Made by a program: the position numbers and the translations under genes. Shown here in pieces: positions 8,620 to 18,030 of a stretch of 64,000 bases of DNA; position 1 is the stretch's first letter, and every line of letters starts with the position of its first letter. Below the pieces are notes generated by a model, which worked only from the letters and a program-made list of their open reading frames with translations, did not search any database and was not told where the DNA came from. This DNA is from JAHEDH01 sp963753285. GTDB lineage: Bacteria; Actinomycetota; Acidimicrobiia; Spongiisociales; ZC4RG35. Location: positions 464,898 to 528,897 of the forward strand of contig CAVWBT010000003.1 in the NCBI GenBank assembly GCA_963753285.1, given 5' to 3'.

Positions 8620-11130
8620 CGTTCACGGCAGTCACCGTCACGGTCACCGTGGCGGTGTTCGACGTGGCCGTGCCGTCGGTGGCGACGTAGGTGAAGGCGT
8701 CCGGGCCGTTGAAGTTGGCGACTGGGGTGTACGTCAGGGTTCCGTCGCCGTTGTCCGTCACCGTGCCGTTCGCGGGCTGCGTGAACGAGTCGATCGACAA
8801 CGTGTCGCCGTCGGCGTCGGTGTCGTTCGCCAACACGCTCACCACGACTGCGGTGTCCTCATCGCTCGTCACGGAATCGTCGACCGCCACGGGAGCATCC
8901 GCAACCGGACTCACCGTCACGCTCACCGTCGCCGTGTTGGATGGGTTCGCACCATCCGTCGCCACGTAAGTGAAGGTGTCTGAGCCCGAGTAGTCGGCGT
9001 CCGGCGTGTATGTGAGGGTGCCGTCACCGTTATCGGTCACGGTGCCATTGGTCGGCTGCGTGAACGAGTCGATCGACAGGGTGTCGCCATCTGCGTCCAT
9101 GTCATTCGCCAGCAATGCGACGACGACCGGCGTGTCCTCGGGAGTCGTCACCGAATCGGCGACCGCAACCGGCACATCACTCACAGGAGTCACCGTCACG
9201 CTCACTGTCGCGGTATTCGACGTTGCGACGCCATCGGTCGCGACATAGGTGAAGCTGTCCGATCCGAAAAGGTCGGCCGCCGGCGTGTAGGTGAGCGTGC
9301 CGTCACCGTTGTCGGTCACGGTGCCATTGGTCGGCTGGGAGAACGAGTCGATCGACAGGGTGTCGCCGTCGGCGTCGTTGTCATTCGCCAGCACTACCAC
9401 GACCACCGGCGTGTCCTCGGGAGTCGTCGCCGCATCGTCGACCGCCACCGGAGCGTCGTTCACCGGGCTGACTGTGACGGAGACCGTTGCGACGTTGGAG
9501 GGGTCGGTGCCGTCGGTGATCGAATAGGTGAACGGGTCCGAGCCGCTGAAGTTCGCGTCGGGCGTGTAGGTGACCGTGCCGTCGCCGTTGTCGACCACCG
9601 TGCCGTTCGACGGTTGGCCGATCCCCTGGATCGACAGCGAGTCGTCCTCGATGTCGGTGTCATTGGCCAGCAGGACGATGACCACCGCGGTGTCCTCGGC
9701 GGTCGTTGCAGAGTCGTCGACCGCCACCGGGGCGTCGTTCACCGACGTCACCGTCACTGTCACTGTGGCGGTGTTCGACGCATCCGTGCCATCGGTCGCC
9801 ACGTAGGTGAAGCTGTCGGAACCGAAGTACTCGGCGTCCGGGGTGTAGGTGAGGGTGCCGTCGCCGTTGTCGGTCACCGTGCCGTTGGTCGGCTGGGTGA
9901 ACGAGTCGATCGAGAGCGTGTCGCCTTCGGGGTCGGAGTCGTTCGCCAGTGGAGCGACTACGAGCGCCGTGTCCTCCGGTGTAGTCACCGAGTCGTCGGC
10001 TGCGACCGGCACATCGTTCACGGCATTCACCGTCATGGTCACCGTGGCGGAGTTCGAGGTCACCGTCCCGTCCGAGGCGACGTAGGTGAAGCTGTCCGAG
10101 CCCGAGTAGTTCGCATCCGGGGTGTAGGTGAGGGTGCCGTCGCCGTTGTCGGTCACCGTGCCGTTCGTCGGCTGCGTGAACGACTCGATCGACAGGGTGT
10201 CGCCATCGACGTCGGTGTCGTTGGCGAGCACCGAGACGATGACTGCGGTGTCCTCCGCCGTCGAGGCGGAGTCGTCGACCGCGACGGGGGTGTCGTTGAC
10301 CGGGGTGACTGTCACCCACACGGTCGCCGAGTTCGACGAGTTCGTCCCATCCGTCGCCGTGTAGGTGAAGCTCTCCGTTCCGTTGTAGTCGGCGTCGGGG
10401 GTGTATGTGACGGTCCCGTCACCGTTGTCGACGACGGTGCCGTTGGCGGGCTGGATGATCGATCCGACCAAAAGCGAATCTCCGTCCGGGTCGGTGTCGT
10501 TGGCGACCAGGTCGATTGCAACTGGGGTGTCCTCGGCGGTGGTGGCGCTGTCCCCGACCGCCACCGGCGGATCGTCGTTCACCGGGTTCACCGTCACCGT
10601 GACCGTGGCGATGTTGGAGTTGTCGGCGCCGTCGGTCACCGAGTACACGAACGAGTCGGACCCGAACCAATCGGCGTTCGGGGTGTAGGTGACGGTGCCG
10701 TCACCGTTGTCCACCACCGACCCGTTCGCACCATTCGACACACTGACGAAGGAGAGCGTGTCGCCCTCGACATCGGTGTCATTGGCGAGCAGGTCGATGA
10801 CCACCGCCGTGTCCTCATCCGTCGTCGCCGAATCGTCGTTGGCGACCGGAGCGTCATTGACGGCCGACACCGTCACAGTGACGGTTGCATTATTTGAGGT
10901 GTTCGTCCCGTCGGTCGCCGAGTAGGTGAACGAGTCGGAACCGTTGAAGTTCAGGTTGGGCGTGTAGGTCACGGTCCCGTCACCGTTGTCGACCACCGAC
11001 CCGTTCGCCGCCGAACCGAGCGTGTCGACCAGGAGCGTGTCGCCGTTCGGGTCGGTGTCGTTGGCGGAGACGTCGATCACGGCGGCGGTGTCCTCGAGCG
11101 AGAATGCCGAGTCGTCGACGGCAACCGGAC
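4700..11130 (-). repeat. Array of about 23 tandem-95 (279-bp) repeats
   Basis: The period is almost exactly 279 bp (93 codons), visible for example at 5,390, 5,669, 5,948 and again at 9,291, 9,570, 9,849, 10,128. The conserved core of each unit is DNGDGT.TYTP. Units 4, 5, 7, 8 and 9 (roughly 10,300-8,700) share long near-identical stretches such as SIDSFTQPTNGTVTDNGDG, suggesting recent duplication or conversion. One additional isolated unit lies at 15,490-15,210. Confidence 0.85.
8300..11080 (-). CDS. Giant surface protein fragment: tandem-95 repeats 1 to 10
   Basis: The first in-frame Met is at 11,080, but homology starts at about 11,130, where one extra T in the coding strand separates GVT from PVAVDDSAFSLEDTA. 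The fragment holds ten consecutive 93-residue repeats of the cadherin-like/VCBS tandem-95 type. Each has the plan PVAVDDSATTxEDTAVVI..LANDTDxDGDTL....NGTVxDNGDGTxTYTPDAxFxGSDSFTYxATDGTxxSNTATVTVTVTxVNDA. Asp/Asn-rich turns suggest Ca2+ binding (known for the fold). Frame is lost at about 8,505, where GGCGACGAACGG appears to carry one extra base relative to the expected QGANGT. Confidence 0.72.
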   Translation of the reverse strand: MIDVSANDTDPNGDTLLVDTLGSAANGSVVDNGDGTVTYTPNLNFNGSDSFTYSATDGTNTSNNATVTVTVSAVNDAPVANDDSATTDEDTAVVIDLLANDTDVEGDTLSFVSVSNGANGSVVDNGDGTVTYTPNADWFGSDSFVYSVTDGADNSNIATVTVTVNPVNDDPPVAVGDSATTAEDTPVAIDLVANDTDPDGDSLLVGSIIQPANGTVVDNGDGTVTYTPDADYNGTESFTYTATDGTNSSNSATVWVTVTPVNDTPVAVDDSASTAEDTAVIVSVLANDTDVDGDTLSIESFTQPTNGTVTDNGDGTLTYTPDANYSGSDSFTYVASDGTVTSNSATVTMTVNAVNDVPVAADDSVTTPEDTALVVAPLANDSDPEGDTLSIDSFTQPTNGTVTDNGDGTLTYTPDAEYFGSDSFTYVATDGTDASNTATVTVTVTSVNDAPVAVDDSATTAEDTAVVIVLLANDTDIEDDSLSIQGIGQPSNGTVVDNGDGTVTYTPDANFSGSDPFTYSITDGTDPSNVATVSVTVSPVNDAPVAVDDAATTPEDTPVVVVVLANDNDADGDTLSIDSFSQPTNGTVTDNGDGTLTYTPAADLFGSDSFTYVATDGVATSNTATVSVTVTPVSDVPVAVADSVTTPEDTPVVVALLANDMDADGDTLSIDSFTQPTNGTVTDNGDGTLTYTPDADYSGSDTFTYVATDGANPSNTATVSVTVSPVADAPVAVDDSVTSDEDTAVVVSVLANDTDADGDTLSIDSFTQPANGTVTDNGDGTLTYTPVANFNGPDAFTYVATDGTATSNTATVTVTVTAVNDVPVANDDSATTDEDTAVVIDVVANDIDTEGDTLLVDSFTQGDERHRVGQRRRLRDVHPGRRLQRHRLLHLHRYRRYSNVQHRHGDRDHQCAQRPTSRRSRLRHHG

Positions 11131-11358
11131 GTTACGCCGACGACGGTGACGGCGGCCGAGAACTCGGACGTGTCCCCGTATGAGCCCCCGCCGAGGTCGT
11201 GAGTGGCAGTAGCCGTGACCACATCACCGATCGTCCCACCGAACGTGTGGCTGAGCCCGCTCCCGGCAGTCACTACGACCGACGACACGAAGCTCTCGCC
11301 CTCGCCGAAACCAGAGCCATCGGCCCCCGACGGATTGGTGAAGAACTCCACCCGATAG

Positions 11359-13587
11359 TTACCCGCCGGCACATCGAGATCGAACTCGACGGTGACCGTC
11401 CCACCAGCTCTCGCTTGCGGACGTGATCACCGGGTAGTTGAGGAGATCGTTGGCGCCGGAATCCCCGTCGCCGACATCATTGGAGGTGACGCCGTTGAGG
11501 TCGAGATCGATGCCGAGGTTGCCGTTGCCGTAGATGGCGTTGCCGAGAATGGCATTGTCTGCAGCCGAGGCGCCATGGACGACCACACCGAAGTAGCCGT
11601 TGGTTGCGATCGTGTTGCCCTCACCGGCTCCTGCGCCACCGACCAGGTTGCCGGCCGTGTTCGAGAGGTACACGCCGGATCGCGTCGTGCTCTCGGTGCC
11701 GTTCGGGATCGAGCCGCTCTCGGCACGGTCGAGGCCGATGATGTTGTTCTGGATGACATTGCCGGTTCCGTCAGGTCCCCAGACGTAGATCCCGTACCAG
11801 GGGTTGCCTGAAATGACGTTTCCGGTCGCCGGGGTGCCGATGATGGTTCCCGACGTGTTGAGCAGGTAGATGCCGATCTGCTGATACTGCGGCACACCGT
11901 CGTAGGGGACGGTTGCGAACCCGGTCCGGTCGACCCCGATGTAATTGTTGATGATCTGGGTTCCCCCGGATGTCACGGCAGCCCCGTCCGACCAGTCGTC
12001 GACGGCGATGCCACGCTGTCGGTTTCCCGAGATGACGTTGCGGTCGGCGCCGGCGGTACCGCCGATGACGTTGTTGGGGGATTGATCGATGAGAACGCCT
12101 TGGGTGGTGTTGCCGACCGCTCCCGTCACGCCGTCGGCGGCGGTCCCGATGTAGTTCCCTGCGATCGTGCTGGCCGAGCCACCGGTGATGGCGACTCCGG
12201 TGGCGAAGCGGTTGACGACGAAACCGCGGATCTCGACAGTGCTCGCCGACACCTGGAGCCCGATGCCTCCCGCTGTCGTTCCCACGAGTTCGACTTCGGG
12301 TCCGAGGTCGTTGATCAAGTAGCCCTGACCGGTGGCGTATGTGGTCTGGGTGGTTGCGTCGAGAACAACGGCGTCATCGGTGATGGCCGGGAGAGACGTC
12401 GCCGGTTGGATCCGCCAGTAGCTCCCCCCGGCACCAAGATTCTGGTAGCCGGCGTCGGAGTCCGGGATGGCGAAGCCGATGGAGTCGACGTTGGCAGAGG
12501 CGTTGGCTTCCTGGATGGCCGCCCGGAGCGTGCACTCGGGTGCCGCTCCGACGGTCCCTCCGGTGTCACACGCACCGTTGCCGGGGATGGCGTCGGCTGT
12601 GTCACCGGTCGAGTTCACGGTCAACGAGCCGTCGGAGACGGTGTACGCGGCCGAGAACTCGGACGTATCGCCATACGAGCCACCACCGAGATCATGCGTG
12701 GCGGTGGCGGTGATGACATCACCAGGAGCGCCGGCGAAGGTGTGGCTCAGAGCCGAGCCTGCAGTCACGACCACCGCCGACACGAAGGTCTCGCCCTCGC
12801 CGTAGCCGGTTCCGTCGGCGCCGGATGGGTTGGTGAAGAACTCGACCCGGTAGTTGCCTGCCGGCACGTCGAGGTCGAACTCGACCGTGACCGTCCCACC
12901 CGACTCGGTCGCAGAGGTGATCACCGGGAAGTTGAGTAGGCCGTTGGCTCCCGAGTCGCCGTCGCCGGCGTCGTTGGTGGTGAGGCCATCGTCACCGAGG
13001 TCGATGCCGATGTTCGTGTTGGAGTAGATCGAGTTGCCGAGGATCGGGTTGGCGGAGGCAGAAGCGTTCTGGATGTCGACCCCTCGACCGCCGTTGTAGG
13101 CGATGGTGTTGCCGGCCCCTGCCGCAGCCCCGCCAATGCGATGTCCGTCTTCGGTCGTGACACGCACACCGTTGGTGCCGTTGCCGAGTGCCGTGCTCCC
13201 GTCGGCGCCGACGCCGATCAGGTTGCCCTCGATCACGGTTCCGGTGGTTCCGGTCCCCGGGGAAGCGCCGTCGCTGATGATGATCCCGTCGTTGCCGTTG
13301 GCCGAGATGACGTTGCCTTCACCAGCCGCCGTACCTCCGACGATCGTGTTGTTTGCGCCGGATTCGATCTGCACACCCCGGTCACCGTTCGGAAGGGCAG
13401 CGTTGCCGGTGATGTCGACACCGATGTAGTTGCCCATGATCACGGTGTCAGTCGTCCCGGCGTTCTGGAGGTAGATGCCGTCGGTGCTGTTGCCGGAGAT
13501 CACGTTGCGGAGCCCGGCGGTGGCGCCACCCACGATCGTGGTTGTAGACGCCGCCGAACAGGTTGATGCCGGCGCCGCCGTTGCCAC
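11359..13587 (-). CDS. Giant surface protein fragment: beta-helix and third CSLREA module
   Basis: Authentic sequence begins near 13,540 (TTIVGGATAGLRNVISGN) and ends near 11,400. It holds beta-helix repeats of the second CSLREA module (VIMGNYIGVDITGN, NTIVGGTAAGEGNVISANG). The repeated Ig-like module follows (VEFDLDVPAGNYRVEFFTNPSGADG). The third CSLREA domain (VNSTGDTADAIPGNGACDTGG...CTLRAAIQEANA) comes next with its own helix repeats. The reading frame is lost in the next Ig-like module, which continues out of frame at 11,372-11,130 (PAGNYRVEFFTNPSGADGSG). The three CSLREA modules are close copies of each other, which suggests internal duplication. Confidence 0.7.
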   Translation of the reverse strand: MATAAPASTCSAASTTTIVGGATAGLRNVISGNSTDGIYLQNAGTTDTVIMGNYIGVDITGNAALPNGDRGVQIESGANNTIVGGTAAGEGNVISANGNDGIIISDGASPGTGTTGTVIEGNLIGVGADGSTALGNGTNGVRVTTEDGHRIGGAAAGAGNTIAYNGGRGVDIQNASASANPILGNSIYSNTNIGIDLGDDGLTTNDAGDGDSGANGLLNFPVITSATESGGTVTVEFDLDVPAGNYRVEFFTNPSGADGTGYGEGETFVSAVVVTAGSALSHTFAGAPGDVITATATHDLGGGSYGDTSEFSAAYTVSDGSLTVNSTGDTADAIPGNGACDTGGTVGAAPECTLRAAIQEANASANVDSIGFAIPDSDAGYQNLGAGGSYWRIQPATSLPAITDDAVVLDATTQTTYATGQGYLINDLGPEVELVGTTAGGIGLQVSASTVEIRGFVVNRFATGVAITGGSASTIAGNYIGTAADGVTGAVGNTTQGVLIDQSPNNVIGGTAGADRNVISGNRQRGIAVDDWSDGAAVTSGGTQIINNYIGVDRTGFATVPYDGVPQYQQIGIYLLNTSGTIIGTPATGNVISGNPWYGIYVWGPDGTGNVIQNNIIGLDRAESGSIPNGTESTTRSGVYLSNTAGNLVGGAGAGEGNTIATNGYFGVVVHGASAADNAILGNAIYGNGNLGIDLDLNGVTSNDVGDGDSGANDLLNYPVITSASESWWDGHRRVRSRCAGG

Positions 13588-13617
13588 GGTCGAGGAGGCC
13601 GGTGCTGTCGGTGCCGA

Positions 13618-16600
13618 TCAGGTTGCCCTCGATGGTGTTGCCGGTGGTCGCAGCGTTGGGGTTGCCGTCGATGCGTGATGCCCTGCAGGCTGTTGCCCGA
13701 GATGACGTTGCCTTCGCCGGCGCAGCGGTCGCCGCCGATCTGGGTGGTGTTGGCGCCGTTGTAGAGCACGATGCCATGGCGGCCGTTGGGAACCACGGTC
13801 GTGCCGTCGGCGCCGAGTCCGATGGTGTTCGCCGTGGATGAGGTTGCCACCGCTGACGTCGTCGATCTCCGATCCCGTCGTTGCCGTTGCCCGAGATGAC
13901 GTTGCCGGCCCCGGGCTGTCCGATGGTGTTGTTGTCGCTCCGCTGCCGACATGGAGACCGTCGTGGTGTTGGGGATCGGAGCGTTGCCGGTCACGTCGGT
14001 GCCGATGTAGTTGCCGATGATGGTGTTGCCGTCGGTGCCCCAGACGATGATGCCGTCGCCGCCGTTGCCGGAGATGACGTTCCGATCCGCAGCAACGGTT
14101 GCCACCGACGGTGGTGGGGCCCGAACCGGTCTGGAGGTCGATACCCTTCCCGCCGTTGCCGCGGTCGATGAGACCCGTCGGATCGAGCCCGATGTGGTTG
14201 CCGGCGATCACGACACCACCCGTGGAGGTGGTGTCGACTTCGATCCCGTCGGCACCGAAACGGTTGATGGCAAGACCTCGGATCTCGACGTTGGGACTGA
14301 AGACCCGCAGGCCGTCTGATCCGGCTCCGGCGCCGGTTCCATCGAGTTCGACAACCGGCGTCGAGGTGTAGCCGGTCTGAGTCGTCGCATCGATCGACAC
14401 TGCTTCTGTGATGGTCGGATAGGCGGATCCAGGTGAGATCGTCCACACGCCACCCGAGTGGCCTGACTCGGTCGCCGGCATCGAGAAGGTGATGTTGTCT
14501 GCTCCGGCGAATGCGTTGGCCTCTTCGATGGCGGCTCGAAGCGTGCACTGCGGGTCACCCTGAGAGTTGTTGAAGCCGGTGTCACAGACGGCGTCGCCGG
14601 GGTTGGAATCGCCGGAGTCCGAGGTCGAGTTCACCGTGAGTGTCAGCGGGCCGACGGCATACGTGACATCGAGCTTCGGTCGCCAGTTCACCGTGGAGTT
14701 CTCCGATGACCTCGCGTCCCATCCGTTGCTGCTGTCGATCACCAGGAGCCAGCCATTGTTGGCGCTGCCATCGACCCAGGCTTGCACTGCGGATTCGAGC
14801 CCGGTGATGGTGACCGGAGTGTCGGTGAGGCCGAGGCCGCTCCCGAGCGTCGAGTCGCTGGCCAGGCTCGCCTCGGAGTCGTCGATCCCAATGCCCGAAC
14901 TGAGCGTGTTCCAGGTGTCGGTCTCCACCCATGTCCTCAACACGCGGTGAACCGACAGCGTGGCGGAGGCGTCGCTCGGGTCAGCAGCAACGAACGTCAG
15001 CTCGGCGGACAAGATCGTGGCGTCGGTGGGGACCTGGCCGGCGCCCGGACCGACGATCCCGTCGAAGCGGATCAGGCCCTGCTGGTACGCCGAGTTGTCG
15101 ATCTGAATCAGCGGATCGGCGCTGTTGTCCTGATCCGCAAAGCTCCCCGAGACCCACGTGTCGACTGTGCCCGAGTAGCCGGCGGTGCCATCCTGGAAGG
15201 AAACGGCCACCGGGCCGGGAGGCTCGACCGTGACCGTCACGGTGGCCGTGTCGGTACCGCCGTTCCCGTCGGAGGCCGTGTACGTGAACGTGTCGCTGCC
15301 GCTCCACGAGGCGTTGGGCGTAAAGGTCACATCAGTGCCGTTGTTCACGACCGAACCGTTCGACCCCTGGGTGACCGATTGCACGGTGAGGGTGTCCCCG
15401 TTCGGGTCGGTGTCGTTGCCCAAGACATCGACAACCACTGCGGTGTCCACGGGCGTGGACGCCGAGTCGTCGGCTGCGGCCGGGGGCATGGGACCAACGC
15501 TCGCAGCATTCCACAGGAACAGGAACGGCTGGTTCTTTGTCTCCCCGGTGCTCGTCTCGAGTTCGTTGTCGCTGCCCCAGACGGTGCCGTCCCAGTACAG
15601 GTAGTGCAAGTCGCTCGAGGTGTCCTGGACGGCGAGCATCACACCGTCCGTGCCCGGCTCGGGGTAGAGCATCATCGAGTTGGACGTGGCTCCGATGGAC
15701 GGTGCGCTCGACTCGGCCGACCAGCCCGTTCCCGAATCCCAGGTGCGGAAGACGCGCGGAGTGGATACGCTCTCTCCATACGCGGCGATCGCCTGACCCG
15801 ACGTGCCTTCGAATGCAACTGCCACTGCGGGTTCGGTCGTCCCGGTCGTCGACGTGGTGACGGTCGACTGATTCACCCAACCGGCGCCGTTCCATACGGA
15901 AACCCATACGTCGGCGTCGTTGGTGAGGACTCCCATCGCGATGTTGTCGCCAGCGGGGTCGGAGCCCAGGGTGATCCAGCGGGCGTAGCCGCCGCCGATT
16001 CCAGGAGTGACGAACTCGTTGCTCCAGCCGGCGTCCCACACCCGGAAGTGGACGTCGTCGTTGCCGGATCCCCACACGACCAGGGCGCGCCCACTCTGCT
16101 GTTCGTAGGCGACGTGGACGTCGGTGCGGTCGTTGCCGGTGCCGGTGGCATCGAGCGTGAGTTCGTTGCCCCAGGCCGAGCCGTCCCACACCACGGCGTA
16201 ATCCTGACTCGAGTCGTTGCTGACGATCAGGACCATCTCGTCGGAGAAGGGATGGGCGGCAAGCTGCATCTGGCGCGGCGTCCCGCCTGGCGGCTCGGTG
16301 ATGGAGGCTTCGGTGCTCCACGTCGAGCCGTCCCACACCCGGTAGTTGAGGGCCGAGCCGTCGGTGTACACGACGATGGCGTCGCCACTGACGGGCTCGT
16401 AGGCGACGTCGACACTCCACCAGTAGGTCTGCGACGTCGTGCCGAGCGAGGGGAGCGCGGCCCATGAGGACCCGTCCCAGATCTCCCCAGCGATGGTTCC
16501 GCCCGAGTCGACGCCGACCACGATCGCCTCGTCTCGGGTGGGTGACTCCGCACCCTGCACGATCCGGAAATCGCCGACGCTCGCAGACGGCTGTGTTCCT

Positions 16601-18030
16601 CCGAACGTCGATCCATCCCATCCGCTGGAGAACGGCGTGCTCTGACCGCTCCTGCGCCAGACGGCCATCGGTTCAGAATGGGCCGATGCCGTGGCCGTGA
16701 ATGAGGCCGAGAACTCCGAGGTCGAACCGTAGTTGCCGCCGCCGAGCGACTCCGTGGCCGTGGCTGTGATGATGTCGCCGGACCCTCCGGGGACGACATG
16801 GGTGAGCCCAGTGCCCGCACTCACGTCGACGCTACCGAGGAAGATGTCGCCCTCTCCGTAGCCCGAGCTGTCGGCCACCGCATTGTCGAAGAACTCGACC
16901 CGATGTGTCCCGGCGGGCACGTCGAGATCGAACGTCACGGTCACATTTCCGCCGGACTCGACCGCAGAGGTGATCACCGGGAAGTTCATGAAGTCGTTCT
17001 GGCCCGTGTCGCCATCGCCCACGTCGTTGCCGGTCACGCCGTCGTTGTTGAGATCGATCCCCAGTCCACCGTTGCTGTGGATTGCATTACCGAGGATGGA
17101 GTTCCCCTCGCTGCTCCCGGTCACTGCAACGCCGTACGACGTGTTGTACGCAACGGTGTTCGCAAACGATGGGTCAGTGCCACCGACGGAGCTGTTGTCG
17201 GCGCTGTTGAGATCGATTCCCCGTCCGTTGGGAAGAGGATTGCTGCCGCTGGCATCAGTTCCCACCAGGTTTCCGACGATCTGGGTCGACGTACCCCCGA
17301 TCGTCACCATGATGCCCTGATTCGTGTTGCCCGACACCAGGTTGCCGTCCGCCCCGGGGCCGCCGATCGTGTTGCCTGTGCCCCGCAGAACCACGCCGAT
17401 CTTGTTTGGTGCCGCCGCCGACCCGGTCACATCGGTCCCGATGTAGCTGCCGAACAGCGAGTTGCCGGCCGACGACAACGCAAAGCCTTCGTCGTCCCAG
17501 TTGTTCACCACCAGACCACGGATAGTGCTGCTGCCGCCAGTGACGCTGAAGCCGTCGGCGTTGGTCCCGGCGGATGATCCGGTCACCTCAACGACAGGTC
17601 GCCCGCTCGATGCATACTCGGGTTGCGTCGTTCCGTCGATCGTCATCGATGTCGTGATGGCGGGGAGGTTGGAAGCGGGCTCGATCGTGAATGCGACGGG
17701 CGACGCCGAATACCCGGGGTCGCTCGTCGGGATGTCGAAGTGGATCGTGTCGACAGTCGCCGAACCATTGGACTCCTGAATCGCTGCGCGCAGCGTGCAC
17801 TCGGGATCGGCACCAACCGTGCCGCCGGTGTTACAGACATCATCGCCCGGGTTGTTGTCCGAGGCGTCGCCGGTCGAGTTGACAATGACGACGTTGCTGG
17901 CCGATGCCAGGGGAGCCGAGCGCGACCATCTGTGCCATCTTCTCCGAGTCGACGAATGACGCGGTCCGGTCGCCCGTTGCGCCGGGTCCAGCGAACGCCT
18001 CATCCGAGGAAGCGATCGCAATGTCGCCAC
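13618..18030 (-). CDS. Giant surface protein fragment: CSLREA, propeller, DNRLRE and second CSLREA modules
   Basis: Real sequence runs from about 17,905 to 14,100. A CSLREA domain (VNSTGDASDNNPGDDVCNTGG...CTLRAAIQESNG) leads into right-handed beta-helix repeats (GNTIGG, NLVSGN, IVGNLVGTDASG). After these come an Ig-like module (VTVTFDLDVPAGTHRVEFF), a propeller-like region with repeated WDGS.W motifs, one tandem-95 repeat, a DNRLRE domain (SFQDGTAGYSGTVDTWVSG...WVDGSANNGWLLVIDSS), and the second CSLREA domain (DAVCDTG...CTLRAAIEEANA). The terminal 150 residues are mostly out of frame, because the 14.1-13.5 kb stretch changes frame every 50-150 bases. CSLREA beta-helices are typical of large secreted proteins; no catalytic motif is visible. 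Confidence 0.7.
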   Translation of the reverse strand: MATLRSLPRMRRSLDPAQRATGPRHSSTRRRWHRWSRSAPLASASNVVIVNSTGDASDNNPGDDVCNTGGTVGADPECTLRAAIQESNGSATVDTIHFDIPTSDPGYSASPVAFTIEPASNLPAITTSMTIDGTTQPEYASSGRPVVEVTGSSAGTNADGFSVTGGSSTIRGLVVNNWDDEGFALSSAGNSLFGSYIGTDVTGSAAAPNKIGVVLRGTGNTIGGPGADGNLVSGNTNQGIMVTIGGTSTQIVGNLVGTDASGSNPLPNGRGIDLNSADNSSVGGTDPSFANTVAYNTSYGVAVTGSSEGNSILGNAIHSNGGLGIDLNNDGVTGNDVGDGDTGQNDFMNFPVITSAVESGGNVTVTFDLDVPAGTHRVEFFDNAVADSSGYGEGDIFLGSVDVSAGTGLTHVVPGGSGDIITATATESLGGGNYGSTSEFSASFTATASAHSEPMAVWRRSGQSTPFSSGWDGSTFGGTQPSASVGDFRIVQGAESPTRDEAIVVGVDSGGTIAGEIWDGSSWAALPSLGTTSQTYWWSVDVAYEPVSGDAIVVYTDGSALNYRVWDGSTWSTEASITEPPGGTPRQMQLAAHPFSDEMVLIVSNDSSQDYAVVWDGSAWGNELTLDATGTGNDRTDVHVAYEQQSGRALVVWGSGNDDVHFRVWDAGWSNEFVTPGIGGGYARWITLGSDPAGDNIAMGVLTNDADVWVSVWNGAGWVNQSTVTTSTTGTTEPAVAVAFEGTSGQAIAAYGESVSTPRVFRTWDSGTGWSAESSAPSIGATSNSMMLYPEPGTDGVMLAVQDTSSDLHYLYWDGTVWGSDNELETSTGETKNQPFLFLWNAASVGPMPPAAADDSASTPVDTAVVVDVLGNDTDPNGDTLTVQSVTQGSNGSVVNNGTDVTFTPNASWSGSDTFTYTASDGNGGTDTATVTVTVEPPGPVAVSFQDGTAGYSGTVDTWVSGSFADQDNSADPLIQIDNSAYQQGLIRFDGIVGPGAGQVPTDATILSAELTFVAADPSDASATLSVHRVLRTWVETDTWNTLSSGIGIDDSEASLASDSTLGSGLGLTDTPVTITGLESAVQAWVDGSANNGWLLVIDSSNGWDARSSENSTVNWRPKLDVTYAVGPLTLTVNSTSDSGDSNPGDAVCDTGFNNSQGDPQCTLRAAIEEANAFAGADNITFSMPATESGHSGGVWTISPGSAYPTITEAVSIDATTQTGYTSTPVVELDGTGAGAGSDGLRVFSPNVEIRGLAINRFGADGIEVDTTSTGGVVIAGNHIGLDPTGLIDRGNGGKGIDLQTGSGPTTVGGNRCCGSERHLRQRRRRHHRLGHRRQHHHRQLHRHRRDRQRSDPQHHDGLHVGSGATTTPSDSPGPATSSRATATTGSEIDDVSGGNLIHGEHHRTRRRRHDRGSQRPPWHRALQRRQHHPDRRRPLRRRRQRHLGQQPAGHHASTATPTLRPPATPSRAT

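Noticed and set aside
9614..10897. 427-codon plus-strand frame rich in Val, Gly and Arg
   Set aside because: Antisense to the tandem-95 array and without start-site signals or a recognisable domain.
4433..10925. Series of regularly spaced 72-95-codon plus-strand frames every 279 bp
   Set aside because: They are antisense shadows of the tandem-95 repeats, so their regularity reflects the repeat period.
4700..11130. CRISPR-like regular repeats
   Set aside because: The repeat unit is 279 bp, entirely coding, without short identical repeats or unique spacers.
14782..16467. 561-codon plus-strand frame
   Set aside because: Lies opposite clear propeller and DNRLRE coding sequence; composition is typical of an antisense frame.
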